Origin: Culturomica massiliensis
GTDB lineage: Bacteria; Bacteroidota; Bacteroidia; Bacteroidales; Marinifilaceae
Length of the DNA stretch: 64,000 bases
Direction: 5' to 3'
Assembly: GCF_900091655.1 (NCBI RefSeq)
Contig: NZ_LT594621.1
Span: forward strand, 3,058,532-3,122,531
Shown: piece after piece, positions 44,801 to 53,119 of the stretch
Position numbering within the stretch: position 1 is the stretch's first letter
Layout of the letters: each line of letters opens with the position of its first letter
Position numbers and translations under genes: made by a program
The notes under the pieces: model-generated
The model's input: only the letters and a program-made list of their open reading frames with translations
Database searches by the model: none
What the model was told of the DNA's origin: nothing

Positions 44801-45045
44801 GACTCTACGTGATCCAGATCACCCATCGAACGAATCGATTTCTCGAGTACATCGGTCACTTCCAATTCCACCTGATAAGCAGAAGCGCCCGGATAAGCCG
44901 TCACCACCATAGCTTGCTTCACTGTAATTGCAGGGTCTTCCAACTTACTCATCGTTATAAACGAATAAATCCCCCCGACAATCAGTACCACCACAAAGAA
45001 GTAAACCAACGCCTTATTTTTTAATGCATATTCTGTAAAATTCAT
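41896..45045 (-). CDS. RND multidrug efflux pump 1 (AcrB/MexB-like family)
   Basis: 1049 residues with the duplicated RND plan: TM1 (about 12-30), a large periplasmic loop, six TMs, a second periplasmic loop and five TMs. TM4 contains MGMLVDNAIVIVDGI, where the two-Asp proton relay of AcrB is D-N, and the second half contains GLVGMMIKNGVVLVDE. The N-terminus MNFTEYALKNKALVYFFVV is typical of the Bacteroidota efflux RND permease subunit. It pairs with the adaptor at 45079-46155, 33 bp upstream. The substrate is unknown. Confidence 0.95.
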   Translation of the reverse strand: MNFTEYALKNKALVYFFVVVLIVGGIYSFITMSKLEDPAITVKQAMVVTAYPGASAYQVELEVTDVLEKSIRSMGDLDHVESRSMDDVSEILVELSSTVPLAELQQNWDILRRKVVNVQAQLPEGAQTSVVMDDFGDVYGMFYAMVSDGFGYQEMMDYAQLVRRTVLDIDGVSSVDIYGEREPCIDVRILEDKMANLGVHPAEIILTLNSQNKTVYSGYYNSGEKRIRVGVNGNFKEIEDIRNLLIRGHEEDELKLGDVAEISKGYVEPAREGLWYDTIPAIAISIAMQEGGNIIDLGKVVDKKLDELKQEIIPAGIDFKKVFFQPTRVKEAINVFMVNLIESVLIVILVVMLSMGLRSGYIIGVGLVIVVLGSLVVLHMMHGTLQRVSLASFIIAMGMLVDNAIVIVDGIMVDLQRGVQKPAALVNITKKTAWPLLGATTIGILTFLPIYLSPDTTGEYVRDLFIVLAVSLWLSWILALAYVPIQAGRILKPKGKPVSEAVMYERPVYRFYRRILQFSVHYRWMIVAVVVILLAISMWGFRFIRQGFFPDLSYNQLYIEYQMPYGTNPETVRQDLASMEHYLMSRPEITAVTTSLGGTPSRYNLVRTVAEPALSYGELIVDFTSPATLKTNLNELQQYLSEHYPQGYVRMKQYNLMYMNFPVQFMISGPDPAVLKDLCRQAENIMRQDSTAVLVTNDWGPMTPVLDVKYHQQIARISGLSREDVSLALLAATEGLPIGSYYEGDHDLPIYIKSVNRKGERPEQINNVPVWSLAPSVNGLSMQMVRELMTGMVSENDILRGMIGSRPLNQAINGVDMNWEVPLVRRYNGQRSISVQCNNAPGFTADETRNSLLARMDSLQIPPGYTTEWLGEYLASTQSKQYLFKNVPVAIVLVIAILVALFADFRKPLMILLCLPLAIIGIVAGMLLAGKDFGFVAIVGALGLVGMMIKNGVVLVDEVNIQIQSGKEPFLALLDASSSRLRPVLLAAMTTILGMIPLVNDDMFGALAVTIMGGLFVGTIITLVILPVLYALFYRIRYKIQEKKAAESN

Positions 45046-45078
45046 AGTTTTTATATCTAAAAGTCGAAATAACAGAGA

Positions 45079-46155
45079 TCACAAAAGCTGACCGACATTG
45101 GAAGAAGAAGGAGCGGGCAATATCCGTACTTTCTGTCCGTCTTTGAGGCTATTTACTCCGGCAGAAACAATCTGTTCTCCCGGACGGAGTTCGGATTCTA
45201 CAATAGCCTCCCCGCTTTTCGTCACCTGTCTCACTTTTACCGGAAACATTTTTATGGTTTGTTTATCTGTATCCAACAACCACACATAGGAACGGCCTTC
45301 TTGTTGAAACAGAGCCGATACCGGAACGACTGCCAGATGTTCTGCCGTAGGGGCATAATCTATTGTAACGCTGACACTCATTCCGGGTGCCAGATTCAGA
45401 TTATTGTCCCGCTTTAAACGAAACCTGACCTTAAATAACTGGTTAAAATTAGCTTTCCGGGTGATGTCCAGTAACTCCAATGGCAATTCCTGATCCGGAT
45501 AAACATCCGCTGTACAGTAAAAGGTCCTGAAATCTTCCCGCCGGATATAATCACTGGAAGGAACCTCCACATCGACATCCAGATAATCGTTATTGATCAT
45601 CGATACGACAGGAGTCCCCTGACTGACGATCTCGAAAGCATCGAAATACTTTGTCTGTACATACCCGTCGAAAGGCGCCTTTAAACGGGTATCTTCCAAC
45701 GCATTTTTCTGTGCATGGTAAGCAGCCGTCACCCGCTTGAGAGCCGCAACAGCCTTATCGTATTCGTTTACCGGTACGCTCTTCCGCTTATAAAGTTCCA
45801 TCACCCGTTCCGATTCCCCTTTTACCTGGATATACTCAGCATGTGCCGCATCATATTGCAGTTGATAATCCCGGGGATCCAGGCGAGCTAAAAGCTGCCC
45901 TTTTTTAACATATTCTCCTTCTGAAACAAAAATTTTCTGTATCGGTCCGGCCACCCGGAAAGACAGTTTTACATCCGAAGCTGCCTGTAAGCGACCGGGA
46001 TAAGTAACCGTCAGTAAACCTTCCCGGGTTTTCACTTCCGCTGTTTTTACCAATTGCGCTATCGATAAAGATTCCGTTTTCTGACGACAAGAAAATACGA
46101 TCACGGCAATTCCCGTCATAACGAGTATATTCCTTAAAAAAAATATTGTTTTCAT
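45079..46155 (-). CDS. RND periplasmic adaptor lipoprotein 1
   Basis: 358 residues. The lipoprotein signal ends GIAVIVFSCRQK. A lipoyl half-motif RVAGPIQKIFVSEGEYVKKGQLLARLDPRDY, an alpha-hairpin (about 85-135, with YKRKSVPVNEYDKAVAALKR), the second lipoyl half (LKAPFDGYVQTKYFDAFEIVSQG) and a beta-barrel/membrane-proximal domain follow. First gene of RND operon 1. No local regulator is adjacent: the upstream neighbour is a divergent serine recombinase, beyond a 550-bp gap. Confidence 0.94.
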   Translation of the reverse strand: MKTIFFLRNILVMTGIAVIVFSCRQKTESLSIAQLVKTAEVKTREGLLTVTYPGRLQAASDVKLSFRVAGPIQKIFVSEGEYVKKGQLLARLDPRDYQLQYDAAHAEYIQVKGESERVMELYKRKSVPVNEYDKAVAALKRVTAAYHAQKNALEDTRLKAPFDGYVQTKYFDAFEIVSQGTPVVSMINNDYLDVDVEVPSSDYIRREDFRTFYCTADVYPDQELPLELLDITRKANFNQLFKVRFRLKRDNNLNLAPGMSVSVTIDYAPTAEHLAVVPVSALFQQEGRSYVWLLDTDKQTIKMFPVKVRQVTKSGEAIVESELRPGEQIVSAGVNSLKDGQKVRILPAPSSSNVGQLL

Positions 46156-46708
46156 AAATATATTTTGAAAAAATTACAATTTTCATTTTTTTAACAAAAC
46201 GGAAATTGAAAGCTCTATCTATAATCGTAAACTTAAAACCTACATATAAATTGTAAATTTCAGATCGTCAATTGTAAATCATTCGAAAACTGATTCATTA
46301 TCAGATCCATTAATCTAAAATCGTAAATCATAAATCTACAATTAAAAAGTACTCTTCTATATACTCATTCGAAAAAGGATTGTTTCATTTTAACCAAAAA
46401 AAGAAAAAACAAATACATTAAAACGTCTATAGACGGATATAAGCCAAGTTTTAATTAAAACTTTTTATATTTGTCGTAAAATTGTCTAAAATGGTAAAAT
46501 ATGCTAGATATCTCGTTATATCGATCACAGAGAAAAAACAGCGTATGTACCCCTGCTTACTACTCTTTTTCACCTTCTACAGCCTTTTGCACTGACTCTT
46601 AACACCTAAGCAGACACATACCGATACGACCGGGATTGGGAAACCGTTCGTAACCGTCAGTCTGCCTTAGTCTATATATTATTATCAACATTGGGAAAAA
46701 AACGAAAA
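46156..46708. promoter_or_regulatory. divergent region between RND operon 1 and recombinase
   Basis: About 550 bp without a gene. It holds an ATCGTAAATCATAAATC-type AT repeat (46319-46340), the perfect 12-bp palindrome CGTCTATAGACG (46424-46435), TATATTTG on the plus strand near 46467 that could be a -7 box for the recombinase, and a long imperfect hairpin (about 46605-46672) just before the recombinase start. I could not find paired inverted repeats marking an invertible promoter. Confidence 0.45.
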
Positions 46709-47356
46709 ATGGAACGAAAACAAATCGTAGCAGCTTATCTACGTGTAAGCACAGACAAACAAACAATCTTAAATCAAAAAAGCGAAGTACTGAATTTCTG
46801 TAAGAAACATGACCTGGAAATAACGACCTGGTGTACAGAAACTGTCAGCGGAACCAAAAAAGAAAACGAACGGGAATTAGGTTCTTTACTCAAACGCCTG
46901 CAGCGGGGGGATATTCTGATTATCACGGAAGTATCCCGTCTCAGCCGTAAAATGATGAATATCATGAACATCATTCATCAATCCATCGAAAAGGGCATCA
47001 CCATCCACAGCATCAAAGAAGGGTACAAATTCGACACTTCGATCAACAGCCAGGTGCTTGCCTTTGCTTTCGGACTCTGTGCAGAAATCGAACGTACGCT
47101 GATTTCTCAACGTACACGCGAAGCATTGGCCCGCCGTCGGGCAGCCGGTATGAAACTGGGACGTCCAAAAGGTAGTTTCAGTTGTGGAAAACTACATGAA
47201 TACAGAGATGAGATATGCAGATTAAGGACCGAAGGGCTTTCTTTTCAAAAAATTGCGAAACGATACAAGGTATCACCGGAAACCGTCAGGTTATTTTATT
47301 TACGCATGCTTATCCGGAAAAACCAAAAAGCCGTAGCCGTCAGTGAAAAAGAATAA
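46709..47356 (+). CDS. serine recombinase, Mpi/Hin-type DNA invertase
   Basis: 215 residues from the ATG at 46709 (an in-frame TTG lies 6 codons upstream). The resolvase domain has AAYLRVSTDKQT with the catalytic Ser, LLKRLQRGDILIITEVSRLSR, and AFAFGLCAEIERTLISQRTREALARRRAAG (long E helix), followed by MKLGRPKGS and a C-terminal HTH (LRTEGLSFQKIAKRYKVSPETVRLF). Size and sequence style resemble the global promoter invertase Mpi of Bacteroides fragilis more than transposon resolvases. It is flanked by IS30 copy 2 just 4 bp after its stop. Its target sites are not identified. Confidence 0.88.
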   Translation: MERKQIVAAYLRVSTDKQTILNQKSEVLNFCKKHDLEITTWCTETVSGTKKENERELGSLLKRLQRGDILIITEVSRLSRKMMNIMNIIHQSIEKGITIHSIKEGYKFDTSINSQVLAFAFGLCAEIERTLISQRTREALARRRAAGMKLGRPKGSFSCGKLHEYRDEICRLRTEGLSFQKIAKRYKVSPETVRLFYLRMLIRKNQKAVAVSEKE

Positions 47357-47360
47357 AACA

Positions 47361-48515
47361 GCTGAATTCAACTTGCAAATGCAACAGAATTCTGATTAAT
47401 AATTTGTTTAAATTTTTCGTTTGGCGTGAGGTATCCAAGTCTTTTACGAGGTCGATTATTGAGTTTATTTTCAATCCACTTAATCTGTTTGTTGGTTACT
47501 TCACTAAAGTCCTTACCCTTTGGGATATACTGCCTGATAAGCCCGTTGGTGTTTTCATTGGCACCACGTTCCCATGAGTGGTATGGTTTGCAAAAATAGA
47601 ATTTTATTTCCAATTTTTGCGCAATTTCCTCGTGCTTTGCAAACTCCTTTCCATTGTCAGCCGTAATTGTGTGTATTAAGTTTTTCACTTTCCGCAGTGC
47701 CCATACTGCAATCTTAGCTACCGGGATGGCTTCTTTTCCCGACAACTTGCGTATCCAGACCCTGCTTGTTGCTCTGTCGTTAATGGTAAGAATGGCACCT
47801 TTGTGGTTCTTACCAATAATTGTATCTATCTCTAAATCACCAAATCTCTCCTTCAGTTCCACTATCTCGGGACGCTCATCAATATCCACCCTGCCTGGGA
47901 TAAATCCTCGCCCTGCATTTTTAGAACCACGTTTGGCATACCTGCGACCTTGTCTGCGAAGATATTTGTGCAGTTTGCCACCCCGCCGCTTATCCTCCCA
48001 AATCCAGCGATATATCGTTTCGTGAGATACCATCGCAATTCCCTCCAAGCGGCTCCTGCCGACAATCTGCTCCGGGCTGAATCCTTTCTTCAACAGCTTT
48101 ATTATCCGTTTTCTCATTGCCGGTGTAAGCACTTCCTTGCGATGTTTTTGCTGCTTGCGCCTGTCTGCTTTTCGCTGGGCAAGCTCCATGCTATAGCTAC
48201 CACTTCGGGCGTCGCAATTGCGCTTTATCTCCCTGTAAACAGTGCTTTTATCTACTCCGATAGCTTCCGCTATTGCTTTTTTGCTCATCGGTATTTGCAA
48301 CATCATAGAAATTGCATACCTTTGTTCCTCGGTTATATGTTTGCTCATCTGCAACTTTTTTTTCTTTGGACGGACAATTAAAGCAAAGATAGCAAACTTT
48401 ATCCATTCAGAGTGAGAGAAAGGGGGACATTGTCTCTCTTTCCTCTCTGAAAAATAAATGTTTTTATTGCTTATTATCCGCACCCAAAAAGTTGCATTTA
48501 TAAGTTGAACTCAAG
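47361..48515 (-). mobile_element. IS30-family insertion sequence, copy 2 (1155 bp)
   Basis: The encoded protein is identical to copy 1 and the ends are the same, in opposite orientation. The 3-bp direct repeat ACA flanks it (47358-47360 and 48516-48518). It was inserted between the recombinase stop codon and the convergent TolC gene of RND operon 2, leaving both coding regions intact. Confidence 0.9.
47368..48348 (-). CDS. IS30-family transposase (copy 2)
   Basis: 326 residues, identical in translation to the copy at 24882-25862, with intact HTH and DDE motifs. The absence of any amino-acid difference indicates recent transposition. Start chosen at MSKHITEEQRYAISMMLQ (48348). Confidence 0.95.
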   Translation of the reverse strand: MSKHITEEQRYAISMMLQIPMSKKAIAEAIGVDKSTVYREIKRNCDARSGSYSMELAQRKADRRKQQKHRKEVLTPAMRKRIIKLLKKGFSPEQIVGRSRLEGIAMVSHETIYRWIWEDKRRGGKLHKYLRRQGRRYAKRGSKNAGRGFIPGRVDIDERPEIVELKERFGDLEIDTIIGKNHKGAILTINDRATSRVWIRKLSGKEAIPVAKIAVWALRKVKNLIHTITADNGKEFAKHEEIAQKLEIKFYFCKPYHSWERGANENTNGLIRQYIPKGKDFSEVTNKQIKWIENKLNNRPRKRLGYLTPNEKFKQIINQNSVAFAS

Positions 48516-48553
48516 ACAAACAAGTGGAAACAGGAGAGAAAATGCTCCTGTTT

Positions 48554-49966
48554 TCACTCCAATCTGCCGGTCGCCCGGAGGTAATGCGTTTCACTCACAC
48601 GCAATTCGGCTTTGGCATCGATCCAGTCACTCCAGGCTTTCTGCCATTGTGCCTGTGCCTCCATGTAATTCGTCAGACTTTCCATTCCTACTTCATAACG
48701 GTTTTTACTGACCATCAGATTTTCTTTCGCCTGCAATAAAGATTTGGCCGTCAGCCTCACCCGTGCAGCAGCATCTTCTACATTAAAACGGGTTTTCGCT
48801 TCCTCAAGCTGCATAAGACGCACCATATCCTCTTTTTGCAACTCACTCATCTCTTCTTCAGCCTTCATTGCTTTTGTCTTATTACGTCCTTCGCCCCAAT
48901 GAAATACCGGAACTTTCAAAGAAGCCATCGCCATAAAAGAAGCCATACCGTCGGCTTCTCCGTTTACCGAAATACCGTCGGTCCAGGCATAGGAAGCGGA
49001 TACGCCCAACTGCGGCAAAAAATCCGCACGGGTCAGTTTCGTCTGATTCTTTTTCAATTCTATATTCCTGTCCAGCATACCATACTCCGGGCGGGCTGTC
49101 ACCCCGGATCCGTCAACCGATAAAACACCGGGAGTAATCCCATCATACAACGAATCCTTTACCTGTAACAATGTCCCCAAATCCACTCCGATTACCCGGC
49201 ACAAATTCATTTCCGCCAGTTTTTCCCCGTTTTGTGCTTTTTGCAGCAACAATTCTGCCTCATTGAGCTTGACCTGTGCTTTTAATAAATCGTTTTGAGA
49301 AGCCATACCTGTTTGGTAAGCATCCGTCAGACTCCGCACCAATTCAGCAACCACATCTTTGTATTTTCCGGCAGAAACGACCAATTCTTTCAATCGCAAA
49401 AACTGCCAGTATGCTTCGTCAGTCTCTGTTATTACCTCCGCACGGACTGATTTTAAATTCAATTCAGCCATTTCCACGCCGATAGAAGCCATCCGGAAAG
49501 CCGAACGGATTTTTCCCCCCATATATACCGGCTGTTCTACGACACCACCGACCGTATATGCATTATCCAAGCCCAGAGACAAATTAATATCCGGTAGAAA
49601 AGCATATTGCCTGAACACATAATTCCCGTCCGGACCGATTACCGGCCTATTGGCAGCATCAAGCAATAAATTAGGCAACAATTTACCGGACGCATCGGGC
49701 ACATAAGTCGGTAAATATCCTCCGTCAATCGTAAAAGAATAATCCTTTTGCATATAGGCATACATTCCCATCCCGGAAATCTTCGGGAAAAAATTGGCCC
49801 GGTAAACCTTTTTATCAAGTGTCGCTTTTGCTGACTGCCGCCCGGCAATCCCCAGCTTCTTACTGTTTTCCAACGCCATCTGCCGGCATTTCGGCAAATC
49901 CAGCTTTTCTTGTGCCGGCAAGGCACAGGCTATTAAAAGCCCCGCTAAGGTTATCCACATTTTCAT
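48554..49966 (-). CDS. TolC-family outer-membrane channel of RND operon 2
   Basis: 470 residues. Signal peptide MKMWITLAGLLIACALPAQE. OEP motifs include LDLPKCRQMALENSKKLGIAGRQ and the C-terminal NLMVSKNRYEVGMESLTNYMEAQAQWQKAWSDWIDAK. Paralogue of the channel at 40382-41800. Its start codon overlaps the stop of the RND pump by 4 bp (ATGA), so translation is coupled. IS30 copy 2 ends 38 bp after its stop. Confidence 0.93.
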   Translation of the reverse strand: MKMWITLAGLLIACALPAQEKLDLPKCRQMALENSKKLGIAGRQSAKATLDKKVYRANFFPKISGMGMYAYMQKDYSFTIDGGYLPTYVPDASGKLLPNLLLDAANRPVIGPDGNYVFRQYAFLPDINLSLGLDNAYTVGGVVEQPVYMGGKIRSAFRMASIGVEMAELNLKSVRAEVITETDEAYWQFLRLKELVVSAGKYKDVVAELVRSLTDAYQTGMASQNDLLKAQVKLNEAELLLQKAQNGEKLAEMNLCRVIGVDLGTLLQVKDSLYDGITPGVLSVDGSGVTARPEYGMLDRNIELKKNQTKLTRADFLPQLGVSASYAWTDGISVNGEADGMASFMAMASLKVPVFHWGEGRNKTKAMKAEEEMSELQKEDMVRLMQLEEAKTRFNVEDAAARVRLTAKSLLQAKENLMVSKNRYEVGMESLTNYMEAQAQWQKAWSDWIDAKAELRVSETHYLRATGRLE

Positions 49967-52900
49967 AACTTCTTTCTATTTTCTCCTTTTATCCCGAACA
50001 ACAAAGCATATAACACCGGAATAAAAACCAGGGTAATCACTGTTCCGACCAACAAACCGGACATAATAGTCACAGCTAAAGAACCGAAAAGATCGTCCGT
50101 CAGCAACGGTAACATCCCCACAACCGTCGTCATTGAAGCCATCATCACCGGCCGGAAGCGGGAAGAGGAAGAATCGAGTAATGCCGTAACAGGCTCTTTA
50201 CCCGAACCGATTTGCAAGGTTATTTCGTCCAGCAATACAACCCCGTTCTTAATCATCATACCGATCAACCCAAGTGCTCCCACAATCGCTACAAAACCGA
50301 AATCTTTACCGCTTATCAGAATCCCGATGACGATACCTATAGCAGCTAAAGGCAAACAAAGAAGAATAATCGCCGGTTTCCGAAAATCCCGGAACAACAT
50401 AATCAGAATACCGATCATCAGAATACCGGCCCAAGGTAAATTCCGGAACAAATATTTTGTCGATTGGCTACTGGCACGATATTCGCCCAGCCACTTCATC
50501 GCATAGCCTTCCGGTAGCGTCATCGTATCTACCTTTTGCAACAAGGCGCTCCTGACATCTGCCGCCGTATAACCGGGAGCATTATTACATTGTGCCTTGA
50601 TCGCACGCTGTCCGTTATACCGCCTCACCACGGGATCTTCCCAGCGCACATCTATCCCCCGGGTAGCCTGACTCAAAGGAATGGAACCGATAGTTTCTTC
50701 CAGTAAATCCTCGGTTTTCAGCGTCCCCATCAATAACCCCTTGACCGATTCGCTGTTCAATACGGCCGTCGAAGGCATCATGCTCCACACCGGTACCGTA
50801 TTCAAAGTACCCGGCTTCTCCCCTTTCGTATCGACACTTTTAATATAAAGCGGCAATGAATGTGTGCCTTCATAATAAGAACCTACCGGTAAGCCGTCCG
50901 TAGCCGAGAGCATCGAAATCCCGATATCCGAACGGGACAAGCCTGCCGTCCGGGCAACCGGTTGATAATAATCAACGGTCAGAACAGGCATCATCGGTTC
51001 CCAATCGTTCCTCACCAACATAGCCGAAGGTTCATTTCTCATTATTTGTTCCGTCTTTTCAGCCAACTGTTTCAATACAGCCGGATCCGGTCCGGTAAAC
51101 ATCAGTTCTACCGGAAATTTCTCATACATCAGGTTATATCGCTTAATCCTGGCATAAGCGTCCGGATAATTTTCTGTCAAATATTTCTGCAATTCGGGAA
51201 TCGATGTTTTCAATTCGTCCGGCCCCGTAAAATCGACAATCAACTCTCCGTACGACATCGACGGCTCGGCAATCGAACGCACCAGGTTATAACGGGAAGG
51301 CGTTCCTCCGAAACTCGTCGTCACATGGGTGATATCCGGGCGCGACAACAAGTAATCCTCAATCGAAGCCATATCTTTCTGTACCCGTTCAATCCGGGTA
51401 CCCTCCGGCATACTGAATTCTATATACAATTGGCTATAACTCAAATCCGGAAAAAATCCCTGGGGAATATACCGATAAAGCCATATACTCACCCCCAACA
51501 ACACCAACGTAACCCCGACGGCCAGTTTTTTATGCCAGAGCATATAACTTAAAAAATGACGGAAAAGGCGGTATATCTTACTATCGTATAACTTTTCTGC
51601 CTGTCTGGGCTTCACCTTCAGAAAACGATCGGCATGCACCGGAATCTGGGTGAGAGCCAGTATCCAACTCAACAGCAAAGATACGGCCAGAACAATAAAC
51701 AAATCCCGCACATATTCCCCGGTCGTATCCGGAGAAAGAAAAATCGGCAAAAACGCAAGAATAGCGATCAAAGTAGCCCCCAGCAAAGGCATGGCCGTTT
51801 TTTTCACAATATTGGTCAATGCTGCCGGTTTCTTTATTCCACGTTCCAGATCGACCTGTATACCGTCGATAATGACAATGGCATTGTCGACCAACATCCC
51901 CATCGCCACAATCAAAGCTCCCAAAGACACCCGCTGTAACGTCCCGTCAAAAAAATACAAAACGACAAAAGAACCCAGAACAATAATAACCAACCCGGCC
52001 CCAATAATTGCACCGCTTCGGAATCCCATCGTAAACATCAATATTAAAATTACGACAAGTACGGATTCCAACAAATTAATCATAAATACATTGATTGCAT
52101 TCCGTACTTGCTCCGGCTGGAAAAATACTTTGTGAAACTCCACTCCCAGGGGAATACGGGCTTCTTTCAGTTGTTCCAGTTTCCGGTCAACGACCTTTCC
52201 CAGTTCGACTATATTCCCTCCTTTTTCCATTGACAGAGAAATCCCCAAAGCCCGTTGCCCGTCATACCTCATTTCATTACGGGAAGGCGTATCATATCCC
52301 CGTGTCACAGAAGCGATGTTCCCCAAACGTAATTGGTCCTGTTCATGCCCCTGAATAATCAGATTCCTGATGTCTTCTATCGATTGGTAATCGTCGTTTA
52401 TAGTTACCCGAACCCGGATATCCCCGCTATTGAAATACCCCGGGTACACGGTTTTATTCTGATTGGTCAATGTCGACAACACCTCTAAAGGATGAACGCC
52501 GAGATTGGCCATCTTGTCCTGAATGATCTCGATATTGATACATGGCTTACGGTCTCCGTAGATTTCTACACGACGTACTCCCTCCACATCCTGCAACTCC
52601 CGTTTCACCAACCGGGCATAATCCATCAATTCCTCATCCGGGATGCCGTCCGTCGTCATGGCATAAAACATACCGTACACATCTCCGAAATCGTCCATCA
52701 CCAGCGACGGACGCGCTCCCTCAGGTAAACCGGCCTGAGCATTGGCAACCTTCCGTCTCAACATGTCCCACACCTGCTCCAACTCATCCGGAGCAACCGT
52801 ACTCTTCATCTCGACGGTGATTTGTGAAACATCCGCTAAAGACTTCGACTGGATATTATCGATTTCTCCCATCGAGCGTATCGATCTTTCCAACACATCC

Positions 52901-53091
52901 GTTACCTCCAACTCGACTTTATGAGCCGAAGCCCCCGGATAAACAGTAACTACCATTGCCTGTTTTACCTTGATTTCCGGATCTTCCAACTTACTCATGG
53001 AAAGAAAAGCGAAAATTCCCCCACCCACCAGCACGGCAATAAAAAACTTCATCAAAGCCCTATTATTCAAGGCATATTCAGTTATACTCAT
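49963..53091 (-). CDS. RND multidrug efflux pump 2 (AcrB/MexB-like family)
   Basis: 1042 residues. The start at 53091 (MSITEYALNNRALMKFFIAVLVGGG) was chosen because it aligns with the N-terminus of pump 1; the open frame extends 16 codons further. TM4 reads MGMLVDNAIVIIDGI and TM10 GLIGMMIKNGVVLLDE, the same as pump 1. The paralogy extends over the whole length (for example GIFAFLSMSKLEDPEIKVKQAMVVTVYPGAS). It lies 28 bp after its adaptor gene. Confidence 0.95.
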   Translation of the reverse strand: MSITEYALNNRALMKFFIAVLVGGGIFAFLSMSKLEDPEIKVKQAMVVTVYPGASAHKVELEVTDVLERSIRSMGEIDNIQSKSLADVSQITVEMKSTVAPDELEQVWDMLRRKVANAQAGLPEGARPSLVMDDFGDVYGMFYAMTTDGIPDEELMDYARLVKRELQDVEGVRRVEIYGDRKPCINIEIIQDKMANLGVHPLEVLSTLTNQNKTVYPGYFNSGDIRVRVTINDDYQSIEDIRNLIIQGHEQDQLRLGNIASVTRGYDTPSRNEMRYDGQRALGISLSMEKGGNIVELGKVVDRKLEQLKEARIPLGVEFHKVFFQPEQVRNAINVFMINLLESVLVVILILMFTMGFRSGAIIGAGLVIIVLGSFVVLYFFDGTLQRVSLGALIVAMGMLVDNAIVIIDGIQVDLERGIKKPAALTNIVKKTAMPLLGATLIAILAFLPIFLSPDTTGEYVRDLFIVLAVSLLLSWILALTQIPVHADRFLKVKPRQAEKLYDSKIYRLFRHFLSYMLWHKKLAVGVTLVLLGVSIWLYRYIPQGFFPDLSYSQLYIEFSMPEGTRIERVQKDMASIEDYLLSRPDITHVTTSFGGTPSRYNLVRSIAEPSMSYGELIVDFTGPDELKTSIPELQKYLTENYPDAYARIKRYNLMYEKFPVELMFTGPDPAVLKQLAEKTEQIMRNEPSAMLVRNDWEPMMPVLTVDYYQPVARTAGLSRSDIGISMLSATDGLPVGSYYEGTHSLPLYIKSVDTKGEKPGTLNTVPVWSMMPSTAVLNSESVKGLLMGTLKTEDLLEETIGSIPLSQATRGIDVRWEDPVVRRYNGQRAIKAQCNNAPGYTAADVRSALLQKVDTMTLPEGYAMKWLGEYRASSQSTKYLFRNLPWAGILMIGILIMLFRDFRKPAIILLCLPLAAIGIVIGILISGKDFGFVAIVGALGLIGMMIKNGVVLLDEITLQIGSGKEPVTALLDSSSSRFRPVMMASMTTVVGMLPLLTDDLFGSLAVTIMSGLLVGTVITLVFIPVLYALLFGIKGENRKKL

Positions 53092-53119
53092 AACTTCTAC
53101 TTTAAACCAACAAACGGCA

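Noticed and set aside
46481..46500. TGTCTA half-site near 46483 as a further sigma-54 enhancer
   Set aside because: No matching TAGACA arm at the right distance and no TGGCAC-N5-TTGC promoter nearby.
46156..46708. Invertible promoter for RND operon 1
   Set aside because: No pair of inverted repeats of invertase-site length was found around a promoter; the only palindrome is a single 12-bp site.
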